This document shows positions 37,127-49,531 of a stretch of 64,000 nt of DNA, piece by piece. The first letter of the stretch is position 1, and each line of letters begins with the position of its first letter. Location: the NCBI GenBank assembly GCA_963576785.1, contig OY756151.1:620001-684000 (forward strand), read 5' to 3'. This DNA comes from Chlorophyllum brunneum (Eukaryota > Basidiomycota > Agaricomycetes > Agaricales > Agaricaceae). Both the position numbers and the translations under genes were made by a program. A model generated the notes under the pieces. The model searched no databases and was not told the origin of the DNA. It saw only the letters and a program-made list of their open reading frames with translations.

Positions 37127-37957
37127 TGGTGCGCAGTCAGGAGTGATGAGAAGGAAATTACCCAGAATTGGGAGCTGCCTTCTTATAGTTTGGAGAGACA
37201 TGTCTGTGTCAATGGCGTGCTCGTTCATCATGATTCATGAACTGCATGGGTTGAACTGATCACGCCACCCAGATGAAGCACAGATAACATGCCCCTTCGC
37301 CGACATATTCCCACACCGGTTATAGATTTCTCTGCACGAATAGAGCTTCGTGAATGAGACGCTTTGTCCGTATTAAGGCATCCCAAGATTTTCGTGTAAT
37401 CATAGGGGACGAGATCTCTTGCGCGGCTATTGCCAAATGCAACGAGCTCACGTGCACAAGATTGTTGTTGTACTCTGTGTCTGTCGTCCCCAGGGTGTTG
37501 TTGTACTCCAGATATTCGCTGCTAGGACCTGAAAAACACTTCCACTTCGTCATAAGCATCTCCGTCCTCAGTCAGAACAATCATCCACCATTGCAAATAG
37601 GTGCTACCTTAACTCGATCAACAACGAATATTATTATTATTATTGTTCGTTAACCATTTTTCACCGTCAGGGCCTCGGGCGCTACTATTGTTGTCTCCAC
37701 TCTACACTCACAGCAAATCAATTGTTGCTATGGGGACTTTTTAGGACAAGGACGACGAACAATCAGAATGCTGTAGGTCCCTGCTTTGTCTCGAAAACAA
37801 GCTGGCCTATGCACAAAATTCAATAAATACTCGGTCAATTTCTGGACACCACCGTCATATCACTTCTCACTCTCCCATACTCCCATCCTTCCATCACCAG
37901 CTGTCAATCATTAATCAACGCACGACGTTTAAGTCATCCGACTTCCTACAATTGAGC
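37127..37957. other. Divergent promoter region
   Basis: Between sulfhydrylase copy 2 and the basic nuclear protein. Contains an ATT microsatellite near 37627-37645. No gene seen. Confidence 0.55.
37181..37187 (-). promoter_or_regulatory. TATA box of sulfhydrylase copy 2
   Basis: TATAAGA on the minus strand about 58 bases before the start codon, followed by AGGCAGCTCC as in copy 1. Conservation between paralogs supports it as the core promoter. Confidence 0.6.
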
Positions 37958-39199
37958 ATGGCTCCCGATGTCGAACGCCTCGCGATCCCACCCGGTCACA
38001 AATTCTACCACGCAACATATGACCTCCACAGTTGTCACATACTTCAATTAGTCACAGACCTACACTGTGAGTTGATTGAATTCCGCAAGCGTTGGGAGGG
38101 TGAAGGACACAAAGAAATCTTTATTGACAATATCGTCGGGTGATTATTATCGTTGATCGGACCCTTGTATCTCATCTCTGATACCCATATTTTCAGCAAC
38201 CTAGAATTTTTGTGGCGGGAGAACAGGAACGCCTCTGAAGACCAAACCAATACTGATCCGATCCTTGCTTCGTCCGGGGGTAAGGGAAAAGGGAAGGCCA
38301 AGGCGTCTGATCCTTCGGAGGAACGGGTGCGTTCTTTTGTATATGAGCAGTGGGCTTTGGCTGAAAAAATTCCAGAACGTGCGTAGGGATGACCCCAACC
38401 GCACTAGAGGTGCTGTTTCGAGTAATACAATGTAAGCTCCCACCTTCTACGTCTGCTTAATATTGCTGAGTCCCTGTGCAGGCTTCCCTCGTCCTCCCGA
38501 GCACACCCTCCAGTACAGGCACCGTGTATACTTACTCTACGTAGGGACGGGGTCTGCAAACCGTTAACAATCAGGTTACCCCCTATCAGACGTCCGGAAT
38601 CTGCTGAAATCAACGGGGAGGACTCAAGCTCCACCTCTACTATACCACCTGTTACCCGGGCATCCCATGCGGTTAAGATGAATTCCCGCACAGAGCCTCA
38701 GAAACGCCTCAAGCCAGATCCTGAAGTCAAGGAAGAGCCTCGCCTCGATGACACTGGTGTTCTCCTGGAGGGACGTTGGGAACGCCAAGTGTTCCAGCGC
38801 AATTATACCGTTGTCGGCCCTATTACCAGCAATACTCCCCGTTATCAGCCTCCTCCAAACCACCCTCCCGTTTACACGACCCGGCCATACGTTATAAACC
38901 CCCTACCAGGCCCTTCACGCGCAAAACCTGAGGTCCGCATTCTCGACGAGCGTGGAAGGCGTCGGGTCCAGAAACAGAAGGAACAGGACTCAAATATCGG
39001 GAGAGTCCATCGATACCCGACTAGATCTTCAAGGCGCAGGTCGTCTAGTCGCCGGAGAAAGGACTCTCAGAATGAAACCGGGGCTGCGGGCAATCAGAAG
39101 GATTCGACGGATGGGGCCAAGAAGAGGCGTCGGGAGGGTGATGAGGAGGAGGTGAAGGAGGAGGCTCCGAAACCGCGGAAGAGAACCAGGAGAAACTAG
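37958..39199 (+). CDS. Basic, Pro/Ser-rich nuclear-type protein
   Basis: Four exons from ATG 37958 (MAPDVERLAIPPGHKF). The amino-terminal 60 residues look folded (YHATYDLHSCHILQLVTDLH) and continue through NLEFLWRENRNA. A 49-base intron inside the next exon (GTGCGTTC to TTCCAG) restores the frame to NVRRDDPNRTRGAV, and a further intron leads to LPSSSRAHPPVQAP. The last exon is Pro-rich and then strongly basic, with SRRRSSSRRRK, AKKRRREGDEEE and KPRKRTRRN at the end, all likely nuclear localisation signals. No known domain. DNA or RNA association is a guess from composition. Confidence 0.6.
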
Positions 39200-39482
39200 A
39201 TATTGCGAATCATCGACTACTAATTGTAATTTGATTGCATAATTAACATTAACCTAGTTTCGCTTGTAAATAGTATACCCTACTCTCCCGTGGTCCGTTT
39301 GTTTATAATTCCATGATAATGCATAGTTCTTTTCGCATAGGGGCCGGTGTTTGGTGGCAGTCAACATACTTGTGATGTCATCGAGAATGTACCAAATAAA
39401 GCCGTCAGTATTTGCGCACGGGTTGTCTTTGGCCAGCACATCGGGCACGAGCTCGGCGTACCTGTTGTTGTGTATGCCCAGT

Positions 39483-42400
39483 ATGCCCTTCGCTATGTCG
39501 AAGCCGGCCCGGTCATTCGCTAGCCCAAGCCCCCATCCAGGAGTCACCAGCATTCCTCAGCCTCCTATCTTCTACCCTCCTTCATACTATGCCGCAGCAA
39601 GTGGAATACCATACCCCCGGAAGCTTCAAACGAACTCGGTACAACCTTCGCTCGCGAGCGTTAGTGACCAACACGACACTGCTATCCATTACGAACAATT
39701 CATGCCAGTGTCATATACTCCCAACACGTCTTCCTCAGAGTCATCCTTCGAATTTAGCCCTTCTAGACCAACGAGTCGTTCCAAGCATCGGGATCATGCG
39801 CATGCACCGAAAACAATCAAGCGCGAGAAACGCCAGAGCCAGATTACTGGACTTCCCCAAATCGAGGCGCATCTACTTCCTTCATTGCGTGACACTGTTG
39901 TTAGGATGACGCGTCCGCCCTCGCGTATTGCACCTTCGCAATCCGCTTTCACGCCGAGTGGCAGTCTACACGAGACTCAGCATATTGAGCCATACGAGCT
40001 TCCCGACGTCCGAAACCATCCCTCGGACTTCTCGAGCAATGCCTATGATGCCCGTTCTACCCATAAATATATTTCGCCCCGAGACCCGCCACCCTCGGAT
40101 GACGCATGTTCAGTGAAAAGCCTGACCCCAAAACCCAAAGTCGAATCCCTCAGGTCGGCATTACGCACTCCCACTCCCCGGTCATTCCAAGGCCAAGAAA
40201 CGCCGCGATCCGAATTTGGGGAGAACTCTGTACGAGGACCATCGTTTCGTCCTGTCAAGAGCCCTTTGGCACGCAAAATGTCCACAAAATCCACAGCAAC
40301 GTCTTCTTCCGTGGGGTCTCCCAGAAGGCCAATTCTGAAAGTGGGTTATTAGTTTTTACCGCAGAATTAGCCACCGATATTGACGTGTCCCGGTGTCAAA
40401 GTTCCCCGCTCAAACCCCAAGACAGGGACCTTCTTCGCAGAGCCCCTCCCTCCACGATCACCGCCAGCCAACCAACTATGACAATCACCAATCCCCACTT
40501 GCCCCACCTCTCATGAATGACAGGAGTGATCCTCAAGCACAGAAACAGTCCCGATCACCCCAACCGCCAAAACGGCTTCCGTCGAATATCCCACGATTTC
40601 GAGCTCGCCTCGCATTTGATCACGCACAATACCAGAGCTCCGAATCATCCGATTTCGAGTGTCGTTATGAACGGGAACGAAGGGATCAAAGGAAGCTAAC
40701 TGTTGCCAATGTGGACGTGCTGTCCAACTCGAGCTCCAGCTACGATAGTGACAACCACAAGCACCCCTCTCGTCTCAATCAACTGCAGCCGAAAGTCGGA
40801 CTTGGCCTTGATTACCAGTTTCCAGAAATGAAGTCGCCGTGTATCGAACCAAGTAGAGATAGGCCCGATACCTGCCCCAACGGCTTTGTGACCAAGACCC
40901 CCCGTTTTTCTGTCATTTCCTCTGCGTCATCCGACTCTCACTACTCTGCCACTTCCGATGACCATGTTCCACCTCCTGAACAAACTCGGAGCGATCATGA
41001 AAGACGACGGGCGGCTCTGCTTCACATTGTCTCCACCTTGGATCAAAAGCCGCAGCGTCGCGCAACTCAGTCCAGTGAGAGCAGCGAATATCACGGAGTC
41101 GAAGGAGTCGCATATAGCGCCTCCGGTGAGTTGGAAGTACAACGTGAACGCCAACAAGATCCGAATACAAACTCCGGTGGTCACCTATCACCTTTATCGG
41201 GTCCTGACAATAATATGATCGGTCCTATGCCCCTTGAACTGCCGGGCCCGAGTAAACAAAGTCATAAAGAACACAGAAGACGTTCCCAGTATAAGCCTGG
41301 GTCATTACCTCTTTCTGTTATGGACAACCTACATCAAAATTGCTCTCAGCGTACGTTCGTTCGCTTCCGCCTGGAATGCTTGACTGATTCATCACCGGCA
41401 GAGAAACAAAGGAGACGTGAGAGCAACGAGATTGGTGGTGCAACGGCTAGACTTGCTCGGCGGTCACTCATGGTTGCTGCACGCGAGCGGGAGGCTTTCG
41501 GTCTGAGACCCTCCGACTCGGAAGAGTACCATCAGCAATATGAGAGCCTCCGAGATCATTCGCGATATGAGCGTCGTTTGTCGGAGTCTTCCGCAGAAGA
41601 CCTTGATCTTGATGAACCGCAGGAGAATACGCTCAGCCACGGAGCTTCTTTTATGCTACAATCTATCCAGGGAATGCGAAGTTCTGTGGCACATAATCAG
41701 CCGGTCTTTGATGATGGCGTTGTAGAAGCACAGGTCAGTGCAATTATTTTAGATTATGGGACTGGTAGTGATGCAAGCAGGCGCTGCCGGGCGTCAGGAA
41801 CCGTTCTGCTTCGACAGTCAAATCTTTGCTACCATCCCCGCCCATGATGTCAACATCGCCTCCACGGATCGATCGACCACCTACCGAGGAGTTGCCACCC
41901 TCGCCCGATGTCATGGACCAGCTCTTGGAAACGGAAAAGACTTTCGTCAAGCACATGCAAACTTGCATACAGAATTACGTTCTTCCTTTACGTATACACG
42001 GAAGTAGAGTATGGATCGTGGGCATCCCGCCAGAGATATCTCGATTCTTGGACTGGCTAGAAGATATACTGCATCTACATGAACAAGTCCTCGAGGTGTT
42101 TCGTGGTTCCAAATACGACGTCATCCGGCAAATGAACCTTTTTCTCCCGAGATTTGAAATATACCAACCCTACATTGCTCGCCTTGGAGAGGTTTCGCGA
42201 CGGCTTCGACAACTGATGGACGAAGGCAGCGATTTTGGACATTTTGTGAATTTGCAAGACAAGGAGATCCGGCGCTCTGGGTGGTCACTCCCAAGGTATA
42301 TTTCTGAACCCCAGAAACGGTTACAGAAGTATCTTGATCTATTTTCAGTCGGTATTCTTTTTCCTTGTATTCTGGCGCTGATTTGCCTCTGTTCGTATCA

Positions 42401-43447
42401 GGCACTACTCGAGTCGACACCGCGACCAGATCCCCAGTACTTACATGTTTTCAGTCTACTGCGCTCGATGGAGTTGATCCTTGATGTGATGCATACTGTG
42501 AAGCAAGAGGAGGAGGATCACCAGATGCTCTCTACACTCTTCGGTCTATTCAAAGGCCCGTGTTCTCTGAGATACCTCGCCGACCGGAAACGAACTCTTC
42601 TCTGGCATGGGCTTCTGGTGCTGCGATGGTCGGTGAGCAAGGATTGGTCACTCGAACCTCAGACAGCACGGGACGCCTTCCGGACGCGGAGGTTGTCAAG
42701 AGCTGTCAGTGCTTTGGACACGAAAATTTCTCAGACCCTTTGCCTTGATGGATCGCAGGATAGCCTCTCGTCTTATGGTTCTACATCAAGTTATCCTAGT
42801 TCTGATTCTCGGGATGGCTCTCCAAGTTTACAGCCTGATGCGACAACTTCGGCTCTTGTCTATGCTGTCGTTCTCTCTGATCTTGTTGTGTTTGGCGAAT
42901 GCGTGTCTGGTGCCTCCGCTTCCTATCGCTTGCTCGACACCATCGGGTTGGTCCGGGTTCTCTCAGTTGATTTGTCTGGTGAGATATACCAACCCTTCCT
43001 GCGAACTGCAGGGAATAGTAACACATTGCAGATTCTACGGCTGTATCGATCGAAGTGATACCCATCAGCTCCGCCGAATCGAATATCAACAACATGTCCC
43101 CTCACATAAGGAATCTACAAGTTTCACAATCAGACTCGGCGTCGGGCATATCGCCATCTCGAAATCTTCACCAAGATTGGCGCTCGGCTCTACGTCGCTC
43201 GAGTGATCATACGACACAACTCTGGTGCCGCCCGTGGAAAACTAATAAGGCTGTGGAGAAGAACGTCACTACTCAAATCCTAGCCTCTCTTGTTGATTCT
43301 GGTCTGCCTCTTCCGAGAAGTCCCTCTGGGCGTATCCCTGAATCTAGGCCCCAAGATGTAATCATGTGTGTTCAAGAACGCGAAGAACGGGGTTGGTGGT
43401 CTTTCCGCTTTCATAAAGTCATGTCCGCCAAACGACAGATGGTCTAG
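39483..43447 (+). CDS. RhoGEF (Dbl-homology) protein, large
   Basis: Guanine nucleotide exchange factor for Rho/Cdc42-type GTPases, thus cell polarity and actin control. The first 750 residues are Ser/Pro-rich and disordered, with basic stretches (SPRRPILK, KSPLARKMSTK). The DH domain starts at MDQLLETEKTFVKHMQTCIQ, then VWIVGIPPEISRFLDWLED, and YISEPQKRLQKYLDLFS (helix 6 motif) and LLESTPRPDPQYLHVF, interrupted by an intron near 42350-42400. A PH-like fold follows: ALVYAVVLSDLVVFGE, then VRVLSVDLSDSTAVSIEVIP after a 53-base intron. The tail ends at KVMSAKRQMV. Start chosen at MPFAMSKPARSF; earlier in-frame ATGs exist. The 3' half is duplicated at 48.3 kb in decayed form. Confidence 0.82.
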
Positions 43448-43816
43448 AGCACTACGCAAAGCACTCTATATTCCTATTCCTCTGATCTTGATATGTTGTT
43501 TTTGAAATCTAAATAATATCCTGCTGTGAATTAGATCACCCCCAACATATCATGTACCCTGTGTCTCGCCCAGACCACGAACAACACCCGACAAGTCTTG
43601 TTGAGGTGGGTAAGTCGGAGGTCTAAGATCCGGAGGTGGAATACAAGAAACCTTGTTAACACGGGAACCCGTCAAACAAGTTAGCCACAATTATCCCTCA
43701 GCACAATGTCATAGAGCGAAGCGAACTCGATCACAGCTCCGAGACAAAAACGGTCGTCGTAACCGTTGGCATTTCCAGGGACTTGTTGTGGAAATTCCCC
43801 TGCGAACCAGAACTAT
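43448..43816. other. Intergenic, convergent 3' regions
   Basis: Between the RhoGEF and the first membrane protein. The matching stretch at about 49320-49530 is recognisably similar (both hold AGAAACC and GTGGAATACAAG/GGAATACAGG motifs). No gene seen. Confidence 0.5.
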
Positions 43817-45689
43817 TCAGCGTTGTGATGCCAATGGCGTTTCCAGTGAACATACAGCTCGTTCACCCGAACGATTCCCGAGTTCGGCTTGTCCTGCATC
43901 TTGTGAACCCGGATTGAATACCTTAGAGGCGTACACCTGAAAGCTTCCAAAGGTGGACACCGCAGGAGTCGGTTGCATGTGTTTCTTCTTCCAACTTGAC
44001 CTCGCATTCAACCTGCGCGAGATTTTCAGTTAGTCCGACGGTTGTTCCGGGGTTCGCTTACATGGCAACTATACAAACGATCAATATCAATCGTGCGTGA
44101 GCAACAAAATCTTGGCCTCGGACAAAGAGAACTCACAGAAGGTGTTTGCGTAAAGCTTGGTAACATTGACATGGAACGCGAACCTGGGAATAATGAACTT
44201 GGTTAATCCTAACGGGTGCGCGCTGTGATGGAAGACTCACCATATAAGCTTTGTGGGGAAAGTATAGAATGTGATCAAAACCAGAATTTGCACGAGGGTA
44301 ACGAGAGCGCCCCTCTGGATGACGAATTGCATAAGCGATTTCAGGACGCCATTCGTGCTGCACAGGGTTGTATATTTTAGTTCGAGTTGAGATTCGAATT
44401 ACACCTGGGCCTACGCGTTCATTCCGGTTCTAGCGGATGAGAGAAAGAGACACATCGCAAGGGTAGCAATGATATCGGTTATCGCACCAGCACCTTTAGC
44501 TATCCCAAAGAGCACCTTGAGATACCAAATTAGATGCATGTAGCATGCCTTGTCGATGAATCTGGGCTCACCGAAAATACCTCTTCCCGGTTGGACAGGA
44601 TACTGTGGTGGAACTTGTACATCGTAACGACACAGCCTAGGACGAAAATCAGTCCCATAAGGTATTACAGAGTTGCAGTAGAACTGACCAACACCGCCGG
44701 CTGAGTAGACGGGTGGATTCGGATCGTCAGTAACCAAACTTCAAACTTCAAGGCCACCTACCAAAAGCTACGATGAGGAAAAATGACTTTTTCATGTCAG
44801 ATCGGGTTTGTCAACGGTGGTGCCCATTTTATCACATCACTCACAGCAGCGACAATGAGTATCCAACTTCCGTGCCCTAATCGTTTAACTGCCGTGAAGA
44901 TTCACTGCTTAATAAAGATCATATTCGATAATCGAATGGGTGACCTACCATTGACGAGCTGATGGACGAAATATAGCTGAGAGCTGATTGGCATCAGTCG
45001 TTATCTTCTCCTCTTGGCGTGTGACACGGGAGACACATACATAGCCGTGATGACAGCAGAGATCAGACATTCTGCTGAGAGCTCCCTGAAAAAAGTGAAA
45101 CCGATAAATGGGGGGGTGTGCAGCACTGAGAAGGACTCACGGTGTTATTGAGCCCAGGGGTGCAAGTGAGCCGTAATGAGGTATCTATTGATATATTCAG
45201 CTAACGTTATAAAAGGAATGTGCTGGGGAAGAGGCCACTTACAAGGTAGTAGTAGACAGACTGTGCAGTTAGAGCAGAAGAAGCCAGATCGAGGAATCTA
45301 GCGATCCAGTGCCTATCAGATTCAGTGTTTAATTTGGAGGATAATGGCGTACAACATGGCAGCTGCCTATACCACAGCTCAGTCCATCCTATCTGATACG
45401 TCATATTATTGAGTGGACGTACTGTTGTTTGAATATAGGTTCCGTCCCCCTGTCCTGGGAAGTAGACATAGGCTTGCACTATCGTCATACCACCGAGGCT
45501 GAAAATGCTTCAATTCAGGCCACTTTGTACATTTTGGGAATGAAGAAAGATCATACAACAGCGATATTATGAATCCTAAACAAAGAACTATCAGAGACCT
45601 TTTACGGTGCTACGAGAACAAAACTCACCCCAGTAGATCGGCCCAAAGGTCGGCGCAAGATTAATTTCCGCAAATGTCTGGGGATCCAT
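43817..45689 (-). CDS. DUF6534-type multi-pass membrane protein, copy 1
   Basis: Membrane protein of a family very common in Agaricomycetes, about seven membrane spans. The first exon MDPQTFAEINLAPTFGPIYW joins GFIISLFLGGMTIVQAYVYF. Later exons hold HWIARFLDLASSALTAQSVY, LWYLKVLFGIAKGAGAITDI with MCLFLSSARTGMNA, then TNGVLKSLMQFVIQRGALVT with LVQILVLITFYTFPTKLIW, FAFHVNVTKLYANTF and the family hallmark LNARSSW. The polar cytosolic tail ends at SLETPLASQR. About ten exons, some very short. Function unknown; members are often proposed as receptors or transport-associated. A paralog lies at 49.5-51.5 kb as part of a segmental duplication. Confidence 0.75.
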
Positions 45690-48339
45690 ACTTGTTTTGA
45701 TGCGGGTAGTATGTCGGACAGAAATGCGAAGAACGTGTCGATACCAGGACGAAGGAGGGAGAATAAAGGGTATAATTTGTCACTCGCGCCTTTTAGACTT
45801 TATGTGTGTGTGTCTGGTTCCGCATGATAGGCGCACCTGAAAGCGCATCTCCGATCACTCCACCTGAGATGAGTATCCGTTGTAGAATTGCACCATAACA
45901 AAGAGGGGCTCCCGGATGGAGGAGCAAGCCGTGTTAAATATCAATCACCCTGTGACTGCGAATTCCAAGCACTGCTAGAGACTGAATACGTACGGCCAGT
46001 GCAATATTCTCATAGGACAAGCTGTGGAACTTAAACGCCAGCCGTCCAGGGTTGTTGAAGCCGACAGCAGAAGATTTACCCCCATCCAGGGACCACTGGA
46101 CTAGAGCCTAAATTACCCGCATGCGACAGGAGAAAGCAAAGCAGATGATGGATATTTGAATGATGTGCAACGCTGACAACGTTGACAACGCGAGAGCCTG
46201 AGCATGACAAGGGTAGTTTATGTTATCTCCGACACATGAACGTGATTGCCACGCAGAGCTTTCACGCCATTCGAAGTTTTTTTACACCTCTATTGAGATC
46301 AGCCACAACAACATGAAGACATATCAACGCGGTTGCAAATTTCAACTATGATCCATTTAGTTCATGAGAGCTTCGGCGACTGGTTCTGCTCATTAAGGCT
46401 ATATGATGGTGGGATATCAAATATATCATGAAGCATAGGAGACCGTGGTAACCGACCCGTTAAACGATTAACTTTGAAGTCGCCAATCAATATTAATCAA
46501 TGTTGACGCTGCCCTGAGTGAATTGGTGTTGTGATAGATGCCAGCCAGCGAGAAAGCACCCGAGTATAACGGCATTGCAGAACCTTGGGTTTAATGCCCA
46601 GTATTACCAGCTTCCCCCCTCAATTCAAACCGAATCCATGCGGAAGTTGCTCTGGGAAGTCATGGAAGGCCCTTTGCTGAAGACAGCCCTCATGATTTCC
46701 GCTTGTGAAAATCTGTACTCCGACGACCTTTCAATCTAATTCCCGGAGACCTTGTGGAAAGAAGCGATTATCCGGCTTATCTGATACACACAGGAAAGCA
46801 CGCACAGATACGCGTCAATGGGGTAGGAAGTTGATCAAGGATGGGGAGCCTGTAAAGGTCTGGAGTTTTCGATTCGCCCACCAAATAATTGAATAAACAA
46901 CCTCCATAACAAGGGTTGTCATCCGGGACGCATTCACCAGAAACCAAGATGGTAGAACTTGGTTGATTAACGTCGATTATGCGACCAGCTGCCAGCTTTG
47001 ATGCCAGGAAAGTGTAGGCAGACCCCGTAAGTCAGGAGCGAGGTACAAGTATGTGGGTCAGGTTTGTTCAGTCTGCTACGACATAACCGCCGGAAATGCC
47101 CGGGTTGAAACATACGGCTTTTGGTTATGCCCGAATGTATGTAAGATTAGCCACAAGTCAATTGGACATCGTCAATATCAACATGGAAAACTTGAAGTTC
47201 ATCAGCAATGCTCTGCATAAGTCGTAGCCGCAGCTCAGAAGCTGTTTTATTTAGCCAACGACTCTCAAAAGCCATCACCATAGGGGGATGCGTCGGAGCT
47301 TGACGGGTTTTATGAGATTTCACTTTCAGTTGTGCTGCGGGCGCACTGTATTTGGGGGAGGTTATATTTTCGACACGTCCGCCAGGGGAAAGACGAGATT
47401 GAGATGGATCTGGTGGTGTCATTCCTGAGTCTCACTGTTCCATCCACCAAGAACAAAGGACACCGGGCACCTGGATGTCTTTGCAATGTGTACCCGACTC
47501 CTCGCTCACATATTTCGGTGGGAGGCGAAGGGAATTTTTAGGTTTAGTCATACAAGAGGAGTTATGTGGCAAGCCGGGGTGAGCACCCTCAAGGGAGCGT
47601 CCGCAGAGACACGGACCCGGCATCTCATACACAACAAATGCTGAGCCGCCACCCATTCGCTCTCCCAAAAAAACAGACCCAGCTCCATCGCAAATTTGAC
47701 TTCCCCATACCTCTCCGTTCTCCTTGAGCATACCTCGCCCAGGTAAAATCATATGGAAGCCGCTCTCGCCTTGGCAGGTGATACAAACTCCTCTTGTTTT
47801 TGGAATGCAAATGTCTTTGCCCGTCGTTGGTGGTCGAGCGCCCTGTCTGTCCCTCAGCGAGCGGACCATCTTCATTCTGTTTGACGGTGTGTTCTGACCC
47901 GGAACTCGTGGGGAAAATCGGCAGGATTCCGGGTTGTCCATTTTTCCCACCAGTCGCCGTCACCCCTGGATGCCGACTTTACCTGTGGCAGAACAAGAGG
48001 ACGGGTAGTGGGTGTGCCCCTACCGTCGCCTCCTTGCTGGCTTCCACCTCTTTACTTCCACCCCATACTCACGCCCACCCTGTTCGTACAGGAACCCCTT
48101 CCCTCGGCATGCCTACGTTTTGTGATACGCTAAGGTCTATGTGCTGACATCCCGATTCCCAAGTGGCAAATAGTGTCATATCGTCATCTGTGCCGTTTCG
48201 TGAACCACACAGGAGTTCTGGGAGTCCCATGGAGTTGCGACCAGCTGTGGTTACGCCCCGACTTTCCAGGAGTTAGAGTTTCAAGGATACAAGATGTATC
48301 TTGCTACTGTCTCCCGGTCTAAGTCAATTTCGATCATGC
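45690..48339. other. Long gap separating the two duplicated blocks
   Basis: The first about 500 bases align with the flank of the second membrane gene (51.5-52.05 kb). The rest is unique here. The longest open frame is about 47432-47942 on the minus strand (ATG at 47942, MDNPESCRFSPRVPGQN; Cys- and Gly-rich, CITCQGESGFHMILPGRG), with no family I recognise. It may be a gene fragment or chance. Confidence 0.4.
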
Positions 48340-49325
48340 TCCCGCAAACGGTTCCTTCCTAATCGGCTTATATCGAAATGCAGTATGAATTTGGATGAGC
48401 ATCCCACCGGAGATATCTCGATTCTTGGACTGGCTACAGGATCTGAATGAACGAATCTGTGAGGTGTTTCGTGATTCCAAATACGACGTCATCCGGCAAA
48501 TGAACCTTCTTCTCCCGCGATTTGAAATATATCAATCCTACATTGCCCGCCTCGGAGAGGATTCCCGACGGCTTCGACGGCTGGTAGAGGAAGGCAGCCA
48601 TTCTGTAAATTTGCAGGACAGGGAGATCCGGCGCTCTGGGTGATCACTCCCAAGGTGTATTTCTGAACCCGAGAAACGGTTACAGAAGTGGCTTAAGTTA
48701 TTTTCAATCGGTATTCTGTTTCCTCGTATCCTGGCGCTGATTCGCTGATGCGCTCCTGTTGGTATCAGGCACGACCCCAGTCGACACCGCGATAAGATTC
48801 CCAGTACCTGGATGTTTTTAGCCCATTGCGCTCCATGGAGCTGATGTGATGAACGCTGAGCCAAGAATCACCAGATGATCCTCGGTCGATTGGTGCCGCC
48901 ATGTCTGTTGGCGTCGGACCTGAGATAACCCGGATGCTTCCAGATGCCCAGATCCTGGGACAGAATGCTTCTGGCCTTAATGTATCGTGGGTCAGCCTCT
49001 TGTCTTATGGATCTACAAGAAGTTATTCTGGTTCTGATGCCCCTTTCTCGTCCAAGTTTACAGGTGATGCGACTGTCGTCTCCCCTGATCTTGTCGTGTT
49101 TGGTTCCCGGCGTTCCCAGTCTCTTATCATTTGCTCAACACTATAAAGTTAGTCCAGGTTTTCCCACCTGACGTGGCTGTGAAATATTCCACGAACCGTA
49201 GCAGTAGTAACAACTGCAGGTCCTACGGCTACGTCGATCGAAGGGTTCAGAGCACCCCGCAGTGTACTATAGATTTCTCCGATGATTACGATGTGTTTCC
49301 GAAATGCAGTTATGTGCTGCTATAA
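48340..49325 (+). pseudogene. Decayed copy of the RhoGEF 3' half
   Basis: From about 48395 the frame reads IPPEISRFLDWLQDLNERIC, RDSKYDVIRQMNLLLPRFEI and YIARLGEDSRRLRRLVEEGS, matching the RhoGEF DH domain at about 42020-42290. It then meets a TGA where the intact gene has the Trp codon of RRSGWSLPR. Recognisable pieces continue out of frame (SEPEKRLQKWLKLFSIG, LLSYGSTRSYSGSDAPFS, VSPDLVVFGS), with several deletions compared with the parent. The amino-terminal 750 residues are absent. I describe the breaks only as seen: premature stop, small deletions and missing 5' half. It is probably not translated into a working exchange factor. Confidence 0.85.
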
Positions 49326-49531
49326 AATTAGATCAGCTTCCGGGTGCAGTACGACACCCTGCACTCGGGCAGGGCTGTCAGCTACACCACACATATCTTG
49401 TTGAGTTTTCTGCGGGTACTGAGTCACAGATCTAATGGAATACAGGAAATATAAGAAACCCTATCAACGTGAAAACTCGTAAAGCAACCGGCAAATACCG
49501 CAACGATATGGTACAGGACGAAGGAACGTCA

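Noticed and set aside
37627..37645. ATT microsatellite
   Set aside because: Real but only a few units long; unremarkable simple sequence.
47432..47950. 172-codon minus-strand frame, Cys/Gly-rich
   Set aside because: No motif recognised, the first codon of the frame is not ATG, and no intron structure or neighbour supports it. Left as an uncertain ORF in the gap.
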